A DNA stretch of 20,045 nt from Bacteroidetes bacterium UBA1952 (lineage in GTDB: Bacteria > Bacteroidota > Bacteroidia > Chitinophagales > Chitinophagaceae): contig DDEO01000174.1 in NCBI GenBank assembly GCA_002336725.1, positions 1 through 20,045 on the forward strand. Reading direction: 5' to 3'. Shown here piece by piece: positions 6,345-13,000 of the stretch. The position numbers and the translations under genes are program-made. The notes under the pieces are model-generated. The model was given only the letters and a program-made list of their open reading frames with translations. It was not told the origin of the DNA and did no database searches. How positions within the stretch are numbered: the first letter of the stretch is position 1; each line of letters opens with the position of its first letter.

Positions 6345-8528
6345 TCAAAGGTTTTTCAAAATAAAATCGGTCATGCGGCGATAGAGTTGCAACCGTGTAA
6401 CGCCGCCATAAATGCCGTGGTTGCGGTTGGGGTAATATTCGCTTTCAAAATCCTTGTTCTGCCGGATGAGCTCGTCGGTGAGCACCACGGCGTTCTGGAA
6501 ATGCACGTTGTCGTCGGCAGTGCCATGAATCATCAGGAAGTTACCACGCAGGTTTTTGGCCATGTTCAGCGGCGCATTTTCTTCATAACCACGCGGGTTT
6601 TCTTCCGGTGTGCGCATAAAACGCTCGGTATAGATATTGTCATAAAAACGCCAGTTGGTAACCGGTGCTACGGCAATAGCGGTCTTAAAAACATCGGGCG
6701 CTTTAAAGATGCAAGTGCTGCTCATAAACCCGCCAAAACTCCAGCCCCAGATGCCGACGCGGGCACTGTCCACATACGGCTGACGGGCAAAATAGCGCGC
6801 TACGGCTATCTGGTCGTCGCTCTCGTAGCGGCCCAGTTGCAGATAAGTGGCCTTCTTGAAATCGCTGCCCCGAAAGCCGGTTCCCGTGCCGTCGGCGCAC
6901 ACAATAATGTATCCTTTTTGCGCCAACATCTGATGCCAGTAATAATCCGTTCCCATAAACGCATCCAGCACTTTCTGGGAGCCGGGGCCGCTGTACTGGT
7001 GCATCAAAACCGGATATTTTCTCGTCGAGTCAAAATCCGGCGGGGTGATGATCCAGGCGTTCAGATAGGTCGTTTTACCGGCGGCGGGCGTTACCGGCAG
7101 CTTCACCAGCTTCACCGCGCCCAGCTTTTTGGATGCCAGGGCTCTCTGCAAACCGGCGTTGTCTTCGAGTGTGCGCACCACCCTGCCCGATTTATCTAAG
7201 AAACGGAAAACAGGCGGCGTAGTAATCGTGGAAAAGCGTTCCAGAAAAAGGTTATTTCCCGCCGGTGTAATGTCGTGGCTACCGGCTTCGCGGGTGAGTT
7301 GCTTTAACCCTTTGCCGTTCCAGCCCACCTCATAAAACTGTCGGTCTACCGTTTGCGGCGCGGCAATGAAATACACTTTTTGTGCGCCCTCATCCACCCG
7401 TACAATCTTATCCACATCCACGCCCTGCGGCGAAAGGCGGGTGTGCTTTTTGGATTTCCAGTCGTAGGCGTAGAGGCCATTAAATCCCTCGCGCTCGGTA
7501 GTGTAGAAAAGCAGGTTTTTTCCGGAAACAAAATGACGGTTGTCGTCTACTTCCACATACGCCTGGTCGGTTTCGGTGAGGATATTTTCGGTTGCGCCGG
7601 TTTTGGGATTGGCCAGCAGATAATCGAGCTGGTTTTGATGACGGTTCATGCGCAGCACACACAGTTGCGTGGGCGATACCCATTCGATGCGGGGCGTGTA
7701 TTCTTCTGCGCCGGCCACAGTGGCTTTCTGCCCGTCCTGCAGGTCATAAACATGAATGGTTACGACGCTATTGGGCGCGCCCGCTTTGGGATATTTATAG
7801 CGATATTCGCTGGTATAGGCGCTGGTATCGTAGGTCGTAAAGCTAAATTCCGGCACCTGGCTTTCGTCAAAACGGTAGTAGGCGATGTAGCGCGAGTCGG
7901 GAGACCACTGAAAGGCGCGGGAGAACTCAAATTCCTCTTCATACACCCAGTCGCAGTTGCCGTTGATGACGTGGTTCCACTTGCCGTCGTTGGTTATGGC
8001 AGTTGTTTTTCCGGAAATCAGGTTCCGGTAATACAGGTTATTGTCGCGCACAAAAGCCACCTTTTGTCCGTCGGGCGAAAACGTGGCGTGCAGCACTTTT
8101 CCGCTGTCTATAAAAATCTCCTTGCCGGTTGCCACATCATATACCGAGGCGCGGTACGAGGCCGAGCGGCGATAAATCGGTGTGCCTTCCGAGAGCAGCA
8201 AAATGCGGCCTTCGTCGGCGCTGAGGGCAAAATCTTCTACCGGTTTTAGGGTGCCGGGAAATTTGCCCGACCACAGGGTTTTGGTATTTCCGGAGCCGTC
8301 GAGGTCGGTAACGAGGATGCGGGTAAGGCTGTCTTGCTGGAGCGAGGTGTAGCGTTTGCCGTCGCGGGTGGCGTTAAATCCCGGAACTGATTTGGCACGG
8401 AATGTTCCTTTTTGCCAGATGTCTTCGAGGGTGATGTTTCCGGACTGCGCGTGGGAAGGCGCGGCAGCGGAAAAGACGCAAAGCGTAAAAAGGAAAGGCC
8501 GGAAAGCGCGTTGCAGCGATGAAACCAT
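6345..8528 (-). CDS. Dipeptidyl peptidase IV-type S9 serine peptidase
   Basis: A secreted prolyl dipeptidyl aminopeptidase of family S9B, releasing X-Pro dipeptides from peptide N-termini. With ATG 8528 the protein is 727 residues: signal peptide MVSSLQRAFRPFLFTLCVFS to AAAPSHAQ (1-28), beta-propeller domain (about 60-470) containing the N-terminus-binding Glu motif DWVYEEEF (about 193-200), then an alpha/beta hydrolase domain with nucleophile GWSFGG (S597), HGTADDNVH (D672) and NRNHG (H704). All triad residues are present and the length is normal. A start nine codons upstream (8555) is possible, but it would overlap the TAGCTTTG promoter box at 8535-8542, so 8528 is preferred. In-gene TTTCCGGAAA copies (7519, 8008) encode VSGK and ISGK. 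Its first 44 bases and its promoter are duplicated at 9358-9429. Confidence 0.93.
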   Translation of the reverse strand: MVSSLQRAFRPFLFTLCVFSAAAPSHAQSGNITLEDIWQKGTFRAKSVPGFNATRDGKRYTSLQQDSLTRILVTDLDGSGNTKTLWSGKFPGTLKPVEDFALSADEGRILLLSEGTPIYRRSASYRASVYDVATGKEIFIDSGKVLHATFSPDGQKVAFVRDNNLYYRNLISGKTTAITNDGKWNHVINGNCDWVYEEEFEFSRAFQWSPDSRYIAYYRFDESQVPEFSFTTYDTSAYTSEYRYKYPKAGAPNSVVTIHVYDLQDGQKATVAGAEEYTPRIEWVSPTQLCVLRMNRHQNQLDYLLANPKTGATENILTETDQAYVEVDDNRHFVSGKNLLFYTTEREGFNGLYAYDWKSKKHTRLSPQGVDVDKIVRVDEGAQKVYFIAAPQTVDRQFYEVGWNGKGLKQLTREAGSHDITPAGNNLFLERFSTITTPPVFRFLDKSGRVVRTLEDNAGLQRALASKKLGAVKLVKLPVTPAAGKTTYLNAWIITPPDFDSTRKYPVLMHQYSGPGSQKVLDAFMGTDYYWHQMLAQKGYIIVCADGTGTGFRGSDFKKATYLQLGRYESDDQIAVARYFARQPYVDSARVGIWGWSFGGFMSSTCIFKAPDVFKTAIAVAPVTNWRFYDNIYTERFMRTPEENPRGYEENAPLNMAKNLRGNFLMIHGTADDNVHFQNAVVLTDELIRQNKDFESEYYPNRNHGIYGGVTRLQLYRRMTDFILKNL

Positions 8529-8556
8529 AGGCCGCAAAGCTATGCCAGGCGGCATT
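8485..8556. repeat. 72-bp direct repeat, copy A (DPP IV 5' end and promoter)
   Basis: This copy matches 9358-9429 over 72 bases without gaps, with four differences (8495, 8496, 8498, 8545), the copies being 873 bases apart. It covers the DPP IV signal-peptide start, its ATG at 8528 and the -7 box. Together with copy B it brackets the toxin-antitoxin module. Confidence 0.9.
8535..8542 (-). promoter_or_regulatory. -7 promoter box of DPP IV
   Basis: Read on the minus strand, TAGCTTTG matches TANNTTTG and ends 6 bases before the DPP IV ATG (TAGCTTTGCGGCCTATG). Transcription would begin at or next to the start codon, giving an almost leaderless message. The same octamer TAGCTTTGC occurs in front of the minus-strand His-rich gene at 17695-17702. 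Confidence 0.55.
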
Positions 8557-8696
8557 TTAAACGCCTTTCCGAATAAAACCAGGGCCAGGGCTTAAGCTTG
8601 TCTTCCAGCGGGCGTTTGTACGGACTTCAGTAGGTTCCGCACGGCAGCAAAAAATAAACCAGTCGCACGCTGCGATTATTCTTAAAGCTACGCTCC

Positions 8697-8725
8697 TTTA
8701 CATTGACGAAGATGGAGTAAATTTG
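8697..8725 (+). promoter_or_regulatory. Promoter of the toxin-antitoxin operon
   Basis: A perfect -7 box TAAATTTG (8718-8725) is preceded, after a 17-base spacer, by TTTA (8697-8700), one change from the Bacteroidota -33 TTTG. The box ends 19 bases before the antitoxin ATG at 8745. Confidence 0.6.
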
Positions 8726-8744
8726 AGAAGAAAACAGCCTATCT

Positions 8745-8951
8745 ATGGAAAATCTAACCCTCTACAATAAGCTGGCGGCGCTACCTGCGGAACTGAAGGC
8801 AGAGGTTTCCGATTTTGTTGATTTTTTGACAAGCAAAAGCCGAAAATCAAGTGAGAAGAAAAAGCCCCGATTTGGTAGTGGAAAGGGCATGTTTAGAATG
8901 AAGCCCGACTTTGATGAGCCTTTGGATGACTTCAAAGAATACATGTATTGA
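8745..8951 (+). CDS. DUF2281-type antitoxin
   Basis: A 68-residue protein beginning MENLTLYNKLAALPAELKAE, then VSDFVDFL, a helix-rich N-terminus typical of DUF2281/VapB-like antitoxins that pair with PIN toxins. A basic linker SRKSSEKKKPRFGSGKGMF and an acidic C-terminal tail (DFDEPLDDFKEYMY) follow; the tail would be the part that wraps and blocks the toxin. The stop TGA shares its last base with the ATG of the toxin (TGATG), so the two are translationally coupled. It has its own promoter box upstream. It is expected to bind its own promoter, but no obvious operator palindrome is seen around 8718. Confidence 0.82.
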   Translation: MENLTLYNKLAALPAELKAEVSDFVDFLTSKSRKSSEKKKPRFGSGKGMFRMKPDFDEPLDDFKEYMY

Positions 8952-9337
8952 TGGCGCAAAATCTATTGGACACGCACACGCTTATCTGGTACCTCAACGG
9001 AGCATCGGAACTTTCGCGGAATGCAAAAGCAGCCATTGAAGCAGAGGATGTCGTAAATTTCGTGAGTATTGCTTCTTTGTGGGAAATGGCTATCAAAATC
9101 AGCCTGGGCAAGCTGGAGTTGAGTACACCCTTCAATCAGATCAGCAGACAGATACAGGAAAATGGTTTTGAGGTGTTGCCCCTTGCTTTTGAGGATACCT
9201 TAATTGTTTCCACACTGCCACTTCACCATAGAGATCCGTTTGACCGAATTATCATTGCGCAAAGTATCAACCAAGGTCTGACGCTTATATCGAGGGATGA
9301 AAACTTCAAGCACTACAAGACGAAAGTCCTTTGGTAA
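8951..9337 (+). CDS. PIN-domain ribonuclease toxin (VapC-like)
   Basis: A 128-residue PIN-domain protein, the presumed RNase toxin of the pair. The acidic metal-binding set is intact: D7 in NLLDTHTLIW, E45 in SLWEMAIK, D95/D98 in HHRDPFDRIIIAQ and D116 in ISRDENF. ATG 8951 overlaps the antitoxin stop by one base. The whole module lacks the TTCCGGAA palindrome that is frequent on either side, and it is bracketed by a 72-bp direct repeat of the DPP IV 5' end, both suggesting that it was inserted here. A truncated minus-strand DPP IV start (9306-9401) overlaps the last 32 bases of this gene in antisense. Confidence 0.9.
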   Translation: MAQNLLDTHTLIWYLNGASELSRNAKAAIEAEDVVNFVSIASLWEMAIKISLGKLELSTPFNQISRQIQENGFEVLPLAFEDTLIVSTLPLHHRDPFDRIIIAQSINQGLTLISRDENFKHYKTKVLW

Positions 9338-9401
9338 AGGAAGTTGGCGCCCAATAGGTAAAAAGGACGGACCGGAAAGCGCGTTGCAGCGATGAAACCA
9401 T
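9306..9401 (-). pseudogene. Truncated DPP IV 5' fragment within repeat copy B
   Basis: On the minus strand, ATG 9401 begins MVSSLQRAFRSVLFT, nearly the DPP IV signal peptide (MVSSLQRAFRPFLFT). The frame then leaves the duplicated DNA at 9358 and stops at 9306-9308 after 31 codons, inside the antisense of the toxin 3' end. It is a remnant created by the duplication. It retains a TAGCTTTG box at 9408-9415, so it may still be transcribed, but a functional product is unlikely. Confidence 0.7.
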
Positions 9402-9429
9402 AGGCCGCAAAGCTATGTCAGGCGGCATT
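9358..9429. repeat. 72-bp direct repeat, copy B
   Basis: Same orientation as 8485-8556, with 68 of 72 bases identical. The left boundary is 20 bases after the toxin stop. Sequence beyond 9429 (GGCAACTG) differs from that beyond copy A (TTAAACG), fixing the right boundary. Confidence 0.9.
9408..9415 (-). promoter_or_regulatory. Duplicated DPP IV -7 box pointing antisense to the toxin
   Basis: Identical TAGCTTTG octamer to 8535-8542, carried by repeat copy B. If it is active, the transcript would run leftwards into the antisense strand of the PIN toxin gene. Confidence 0.35.
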
Positions 9430-9482
9430 GGCAACTGTTACGTCTCCAAGCAGAAGCAGGCATAGCCTGCACCATAATCCGA

Positions 9483-9499
9483 CGAAAGCGCAGCTTTCG
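9483..9499. repeat. Small hairpin
   Basis: CGAAAGC (9483-9489), GCA loop, GCTTTCG (9493-9499) form a perfect 7-bp stem in the gap between the toxin and ClpS genes. It could be part of a 3' end structure, but it lacks a T-tract. Confidence 0.4.
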
Positions 9500-9549
9500 C
9501 CGAACGGAAAAACCGGAACACAACCGGCACCAGATGCGTTTTTCGGGTG

Positions 9550-9577
9550 GTAGAGACAAGGCATGCCTTGTCTCTAC
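9550..9577. repeat. Perfect 28-bp palindrome (REP-like)
   Basis: The half-site GTAGAGACAAGGCA (9550-9563) is followed directly by its exact complement TGCCTTGTCTCTAC (9564-9577). A partial third copy of the half-site (GTGCCTGGTCTCTACC) follows at 9581-9596. It sits between the convergent toxin and ClpS genes. Related GTAGAGAC...GTCTCTAC palindromes are, from general knowledge, dispersed REP-like elements in several phyla. It may act as a two-way terminator. Confidence 0.75.
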
Positions 9578-9610
9578 GGGTGTGCCTGGTCTCTACCGCC
9601 ACAAATACCC

Positions 9611-9928
9611 TTACGCCCCAATCGTGGCGTTGATGCCACGGTCAATCAGGGCTTCGCATTGTGGGCGCAGAGCTTCAAAAGAATCCTTTTTGACGGCATA
9701 TTTGCCTTTGAAATGGATAATCATGGCACACTGCTCGGCCTGCTCCGGCGAGTGTTCACAGATGTCTATCAGCGCCTCAATGACATGGTCGAAGGTGTTG
9801 ATATCGTCGTTCCAGACGATGAGCGCGTTTAGCTCGGCGGTTTCCGGCGCGAGCAGCACATCGGTTTCGGTTTGCTCCCGGCGGGAAGGACGCACACTGG
9901 CAACAAAGAAAGGGTTCCGGTTCATCAT
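9611..9928 (-). CDS. clpS: ClpS adaptor of the Clp protease
   Basis: A 105-residue ClpS, the adaptor that hands N-degron substrates to ClpA/ClpC for degradation by ClpP. Core motifs are ALIVWNDDINTFDHVIEAL (the NDD..TF hallmark that binds the N-terminal residue) and CAMIIHFKGKYAVKKDSFEAL (the HxxGK block). The N-terminal 35 residues form the usual flexible arm that enters the Clp pore. Two adjacent ATG codons (9926-9928 and 9923-9925) are possible starts. No clp ATPase gene is nearby in this window. The gene is divergent from the TrmH-family gene, with an 87-base shared spacer. Confidence 0.92.
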   Translation of the reverse strand: MMNRNPFFVASVRPSRREQTETDVLLAPETAELNALIVWNDDINTFDHVIEALIDICEHSPEQAEQCAMIIHFKGKYAVKKDSFEALRPQCEALIDRGINATIGA

Positions 9929-10015
9929 CGCATTCGTCTTTTTAAGCGGGCCACACAGCGACGGTCATTTGTAATTTTACCGCTTCTGTAAACCGTTTTT
10001 CCTGTTCCTCCCGCT

Positions 10016-10549
10016 TTGTTTATCCGCAAAAATACAACAGACCTTTTTCACACCTCCAATGAAGGTGCTGGTTTCCGGAAATTTCCGCTTATTCTGGTAC
10101 TCGAAAACGTACGCTCGATGCACAATGTCGGCTCGGTTTTCCGCACCTGCGATGCGCTGGGCCTGACGGCGCTCTACCTCATTGGCTACACGCCCACCCC
10201 GCCCCACCGCGATATTCAGAAAACGGCGCTCGGCGCTACGGAAACGGTAACGTGGAAACATTTTCCGGAAATCAGCGACGCACTTGCTGACCTGCGCCAA
10301 AATGGCTATCGCATTCTGGCCGCCGAACAGGCCCACGGCGCAACGCTGCTCGATGCTTTTCAACCCGTGCGTGGCGAAAAACTGGCTATTGTTTTTGGAA
10401 ATGAGGTGGAGGGCGTGAGCGACGAAGTGCTAACGGCGGCAGATGGCTGTATTGAAATTCCGCAATTCGGCGAAAAGCACTCGTTTAATATCAGCGTGGC
10501 AGCGGGCATCATCGGCTGGGAAGTGGTGAAGAAAATGCAGATTTTTTAA
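10016..10549 (+). CDS. TrmH/SpoU-family RNA 2'-O-methyltransferase
   Basis: A SPOUT-class methyltransferase of about 177 residues, expected to 2'-O-methylate a ribose in tRNA or rRNA using SAM. Motif 1 is VLENVRSMHNVGSVFRTCDA, motif 2 IVFGNEVEGV and motif 3 IEIPQFGEKHSFNISVAAGI, all intact and forming the deep trefoil knot. The start is uncertain. No ATG lies in frame before the conserved region, and the only listed option is TTG 10016, which gives an N-terminus (MFIRKNTTDLFHTSNEGAGF) unlike the helical arm usual in close relatives. A TTTCCGGAAA copy at 10072 encodes FRKF immediately before the conserved domain, and another at 10262 encodes FPEI. TAATTTTA near 9971 is a possible weak -7 box. 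RNA target unknown. Confidence 0.85.
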   Translation: MFIRKNTTDLFHTSNEGAGFRKFPLILVLENVRSMHNVGSVFRTCDALGLTALYLIGYTPTPPHRDIQKTALGATETVTWKHFPEISDALADLRQNGYRILAAEQAHGATLLDAFQPVRGEKLAIVFGNEVEGVSDEVLTAADGCIEIPQFGEKHSFNISVAAGIIGWEVVKKMQIF

Positions 10550-10550
10550 G

Positions 10551-10621
10551 AACGCGGATAAAACGGATTTGCGCGGATTCTTCCATCCGTGAAAATCCGT
10601 TACATCCGCGTCATCCGCGTT
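10551..10621. terminator. Nested inverted repeats between convergent genes
   Basis: AACGCGGAT (10551-10559) pairs with ATCCGCGTT (10613-10621). ACGGATTT (10563-10570) pairs with AAATCCGT (10593-10600). CGCGGAT (10572-10578) can pair with ATCCGCG (10604-10610). The array fills the whole gap between the stops of the methyltransferase (+) and the arginase-family gene (-), so it probably serves as a two-way terminator. ATCCGCGTTCCAT at 10613-10625 recurs at 14425-14437, so this is a dispersed repeat. Confidence 0.55.
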
Positions 10622-10624
10622 CCA

Positions 10625-11614
10625 TCATCGGCAGGCGCGCATAAAATCGCTCGCCAGATACGCCAGTGTCTTTCCAATCGTGGCGCTTTGCAAATCATCG
10701 GCGCGGCGGGCAACGCCCTCGGTGAGGTGCAGATAAGCAACCTTGCATTCGCGGGCGGCGCGAACCACAAACCGGCGGGCTTCGCGCATCGAAATTCCGG
10801 AAGGAGTCATCGCCGAAGACAGCACGTTTTCAATGCAATCGAGGTCTAGTTCAATGCCGGTCGGCAAGCCCTGCGTATGTACAAAAGCCGCCGTGAGGGT
10901 TTCTTCAAAAAGAGATTTTTCTCCCAGAAAAACATCTTCATAAAACGAAGGCCGGAAATCGGGCACGGCGTTTAGTTCGGCAATAATTTCCGGTGCGTTG
11001 TAGTTGCGATGCAGGCACACCGGCGCATATTTTTTCAAAAATCCTTCCTCATAGGCATAGCGAAAGCCATTGCCGCTGTGGCGGCCTTCTTTTTTCCGGA
11101 AATCACTGTGCGCATCCAGATTAACTGCTGCCATGGGCATACCGAGTGCTTCCGAGGCCCCGCGCAAAAGGCCGTAGCAGTTGTTGTGGCCGCCGCCCAT
11201 AACAAGGGGAATTTTGCCGGCGGCGACGATGATTTTTATTCTTTCGGTTACCAGCCTATCAATCCCGGCCACCGCTTCGCGCAGGTGTTCAACGGTTGCG
11301 GAATCGCTTATCCGGCATTGCAGAATGCCGCCGATGAGCAGGTCATTTCCGGAAATCCCGGCCTCGTTCTGAATGTTCAACAGCGCCCGCAAGCCTGCTT
11401 CGGGAGCCGTTTCTGCGCCGCCGATGCCGCCGTTGGCCCGCACACCAATATCTTCCGACAACCCCAGCCACACAAAGCGCGCCGGGCTTTCCCGAATGCT
11501 TTCAGGCCAGTTATCGCCCCGGGCAGACTGCACAGTTTCGCCGAGCTTGGTTTCGCCCCGGCGGCCATTGGTATATTCAAAAGGATCGGGGATGTGGAAA
11601 TGCGATTGGAGCAT
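10625..11614 (-). CDS. Arginase/formimidoylglutamase-family hydrolase
   Basis: A 329-residue ureohydrolase-superfamily enzyme, most likely formimidoylglutamase (HutG-like, the last step of one histidine degradation route) or a related arginase-family amidinohydrolase. The binuclear Mn site is recognisable: GGGHNNCYG (H143), NLDAHSDFR (D167, H169, D171) and ELDLDCIE (D257, D259). HSGNGFRYA follows the second motif, as in Bacteroidota members of the family. ATG 11614 (MLQSHFHIPDPFEYTNG) is chosen; an upstream extension of 37 residues is Lys/Ser-rich and would overlap the promoter region of the divergent bacilliredoxin gene. Three TTCCGGAA copies (10795, 11093, 11346) lie in the gene; the last encodes ISGN. 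Substrate specificity cannot be settled, since no hut genes are adjacent. Confidence 0.82.
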   Translation of the reverse strand: MLQSHFHIPDPFEYTNGRRGETKLGETVQSARGDNWPESIRESPARFVWLGLSEDIGVRANGGIGGAETAPEAGLRALLNIQNEAGISGNDLLIGGILQCRISDSATVEHLREAVAGIDRLVTERIKIIVAAGKIPLVMGGGHNNCYGLLRGASEALGMPMAAVNLDAHSDFRKKEGRHSGNGFRYAYEEGFLKKYAPVCLHRNYNAPEIIAELNAVPDFRPSFYEDVFLGEKSLFEETLTAAFVHTQGLPTGIELDLDCIENVLSSAMTPSGISMREARRFVVRAARECKVAYLHLTEGVARRADDLQSATIGKTLAYLASDFMRACR

Positions 11615-11674
11615 GGGAGAAGTGGATTTCGTTTTATTGATACGGGTATCAATAATAGCGTGTTTGGAAACAAT

Positions 11675-11682
11675 TACCTTTG
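11675..11682 (+). promoter_or_regulatory. -7 promoter box of the bacilliredoxin gene
   Basis: TACCTTTG (followed by CC) matches TANNTTTG and ends 28 bases before ATG 11711. The identical TACCTTTGCC precedes the guanylate kinase gene at 12310, suggesting that both are read by the same housekeeping sigma factor. Confidence 0.55.
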
Positions 11683-11710
11683 CCGCAGATTTTTTCGCAA
11701 ATTTTCTGCT

Positions 11711-12124
11711 ATGTATCCTACTCAATTAGTTGCTCCGATGAAGGCCGAGCTGACGCGCTACGGCTTTGAAGAGCTTTTGACCCCCGAAGCCGTTGACCAG
11801 ACGCTGAACGCGCCCGGCACCACGGTTTTGGTTATTAATTCCGTTTGCGGTTGCAGCGCCGGCACAGCCCGTCCGGGCGCGGTGATGGGCGTTCAGGCGG
11901 CTGAGAAAAAGCCTGCCCGCCTGGTAACTTCTTTTGCCGGCTACGATATGGAGGCCGTGGCACAAGCGCGCAAGCATTTGCTGCCCTACCCGCCGTCTTC
12001 GCCCTGCATCGCCGTTTTTAAAGACGGACAGGTGGTGCATATGATTGAGCGCCACATGATCGAAGGCCGTTCGGCCCAGATGATTGCCGCCAACCTGAAA
12101 GCGGCGCTGGAGCAACACGGATAA
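11711..12124 (+). CDS. BrxA/BrxB-family bacilliredoxin
   Basis: A 137-residue thioredoxin-fold protein of the YphP/YqiW (BrxA/BrxB) family, which in bacillithiol-using bacteria removes bacillithiol from proteins under oxidative stress. The active site is the family-specific CGC (C46, C48) in VINSVCGCSAGTARPG. Other family blocks are SPCIAVFKDGQVVHMIERH and EGRSAQMIAANL. ATG 11711 is chosen over the much longer in-frame extension to the left, which is only the reverse strand of the arginase-family gene. It begins 28 bases after a TACCTTTG box and ends in a strong terminator at 12170-12208. Two TTTCCGGAAA copies lie between stop and terminator. Confidence 0.93.
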   Translation: MYPTQLVAPMKAELTRYGFEELLTPEAVDQTLNAPGTTVLVINSVCGCSAGTARPGAVMGVQAAEKKPARLVTSFAGYDMEAVAQARKHLLPYPPSSPCIAVFKDGQVVHMIERHMIEGRSAQMIAANLKAALEQHG

Positions 12125-12131
12125 GATTAGT

Positions 12132-12161
12132 TTTCCGGAAATAGACTTTATTTTCCGGAAA
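12132..12161. repeat. Pair of TTTCCGGAAA palindromes in a 3' region
   Basis: TTTTCCGGAAAT at 12131-12142 and TTTTCCGGAAAT at 12151-12162 are spaced exactly 20 bases apart between the bacilliredoxin stop and its terminator. Each is a palindrome, so the two can pair with each other or fold singly. Confidence 0.85.
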
Positions 12162-12169
12162 TTTCAACT

Positions 12170-12208
12170 AAAAAAAGCCCTGTGAGCACGACGCTTACAG
12201 GGCTTTTT
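12170..12208 (+). terminator. Rho-independent terminator of the bacilliredoxin gene
   Basis: AAAAAGCCCTGTGAGC, then loop ACGAC-like bases, then GCTTACAGGGCTTTTT form a 16-bp stem containing one G.U pair on the plus strand, ending in a T-run. The A-run at the 5' side could also let it work leftwards. Confidence 0.85.
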
Positions 12209-12309
12209 GATGTTCGGCAAACAGGAACGTCAATCGGGCTGTTTTCCTTCAAGACAGGCTGTTCATCAAGTTGTGGCGTGCATTTCCGGAATGGCCCACG
12301 CCTGTTTAT

Positions 12310-12317
12310 TACCTTTG
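12310..12317 (+). promoter_or_regulatory. -7 promoter box of guanylate kinase operon
   Basis: TACCTTTG followed by CC matches TANNTTTG, ending 34 bases before ATG 12352. A TTTCCGGAAT copy (12283-12292) sits about 18 bases upstream, in the -33 region. Confidence 0.5.
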
Positions 12318-12351
12318 CCTATTCTCTTTCTGCCCTAATGCTTCGCAACGT

Positions 12352-12966
12352 ATGTTTCCAGCCAAAGTAGTGATTGTTACAGCGCCCAGCGGTTCGGGAA
12401 AGACCACGCTCGTGAAGCAGTTGCTGCAAAAATGTCCGCGTCTGGCATTCTCGGTTTCTGCCTGCACCCGAAAAGCGCGTCCAGGCGAGGTGAACGGCAA
12501 AGATTATTATTTCCTGACACCGGCTCATTTTCAGGAGCTGATTGAACGCGATGCTTTTGTAGAATGGGAGATGGTTTATCCCGGCAAATACTACGGCACG
12601 CTGCGGTCTGAAATCATGCGCATCCTCTCGGAAGGCACTTTTCCGCTGGTGGATATCGATGTAAAAGGTGCGCTCAGCATTCTGGAAGCGTTTCCGGGGC
12701 AGGCGCTGAGTATTTTCATCAAAGCGCCCTCGGAGGCGGCCCTGCGCGAGCGGCTCCTCAAGCGCGGCACCGAGACGGAAGAGACGCTGCGCGAACGGCT
12801 TTCCAAGGCGGCCTACGAAATCGGCTTTGCGCCGCGCTTTCATCATACGATTATCAATGATAGCATAGAAGTAGCGGGCGCAGAGCTGCTGCGCATTGTA
12901 GAAGATTTTCTGGACCCTGCGGCGCAAGCCGTTGCGGCGCAGCACACCGAAATTTCGGTTTCCTGA
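12352..12966 (+). CDS. gmk: Guanylate kinase
   Basis: A 204-residue guanylate kinase, phosphorylating GMP to GDP with ATP in the cytoplasm. The P-loop is at the N-terminus in VIVTAPSGSGKTTL (11-18). SVSACTRKARPGEVNGKDYYF is the GMP-binding block, FVEWEMVYPGKYYGT the NMP-lid segment, and FPLVDIDVKGA the next conserved strand. Length is normal. ATG 12352 puts the P-loop at the usual distance; the in-frame extension from 12271 crosses the promoter and a TTCCGGAA copy and is not used. The GldE-like gene begins 34 bases after the stop without an obvious promoter, so the two may share a transcript. Confidence 0.95.
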   Translation: MFPAKVVIVTAPSGSGKTTLVKQLLQKCPRLAFSVSACTRKARPGEVNGKDYYFLTPAHFQELIERDAFVEWEMVYPGKYYGTLRSEIMRILSEGTFPLVDIDVKGALSILEAFPGQALSIFIKAPSEAALRERLLKRGTETEETLRERLSKAAYEIGFAPRFHHTIINDSIEVAGAELLRIVEDFLDPAAQAVAAQHTEISVS

Positions 12967-13000
12967 CGTACTTTAACGGTTTCCCCCGTTTCTTCGCCTT

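Noticed and set aside
6258..8249. Long plus-strand frames (313 and 298 codons) over the DPP IV gene
   Set aside because: They are antisense shadows of a complete DPP IV with all catalytic motifs.
11009..11710. N-terminal extension of the bacilliredoxin frame
   Set aside because: It is the reverse strand of the arginase-family gene. The family start and a promoter box place the ATG at 11711.
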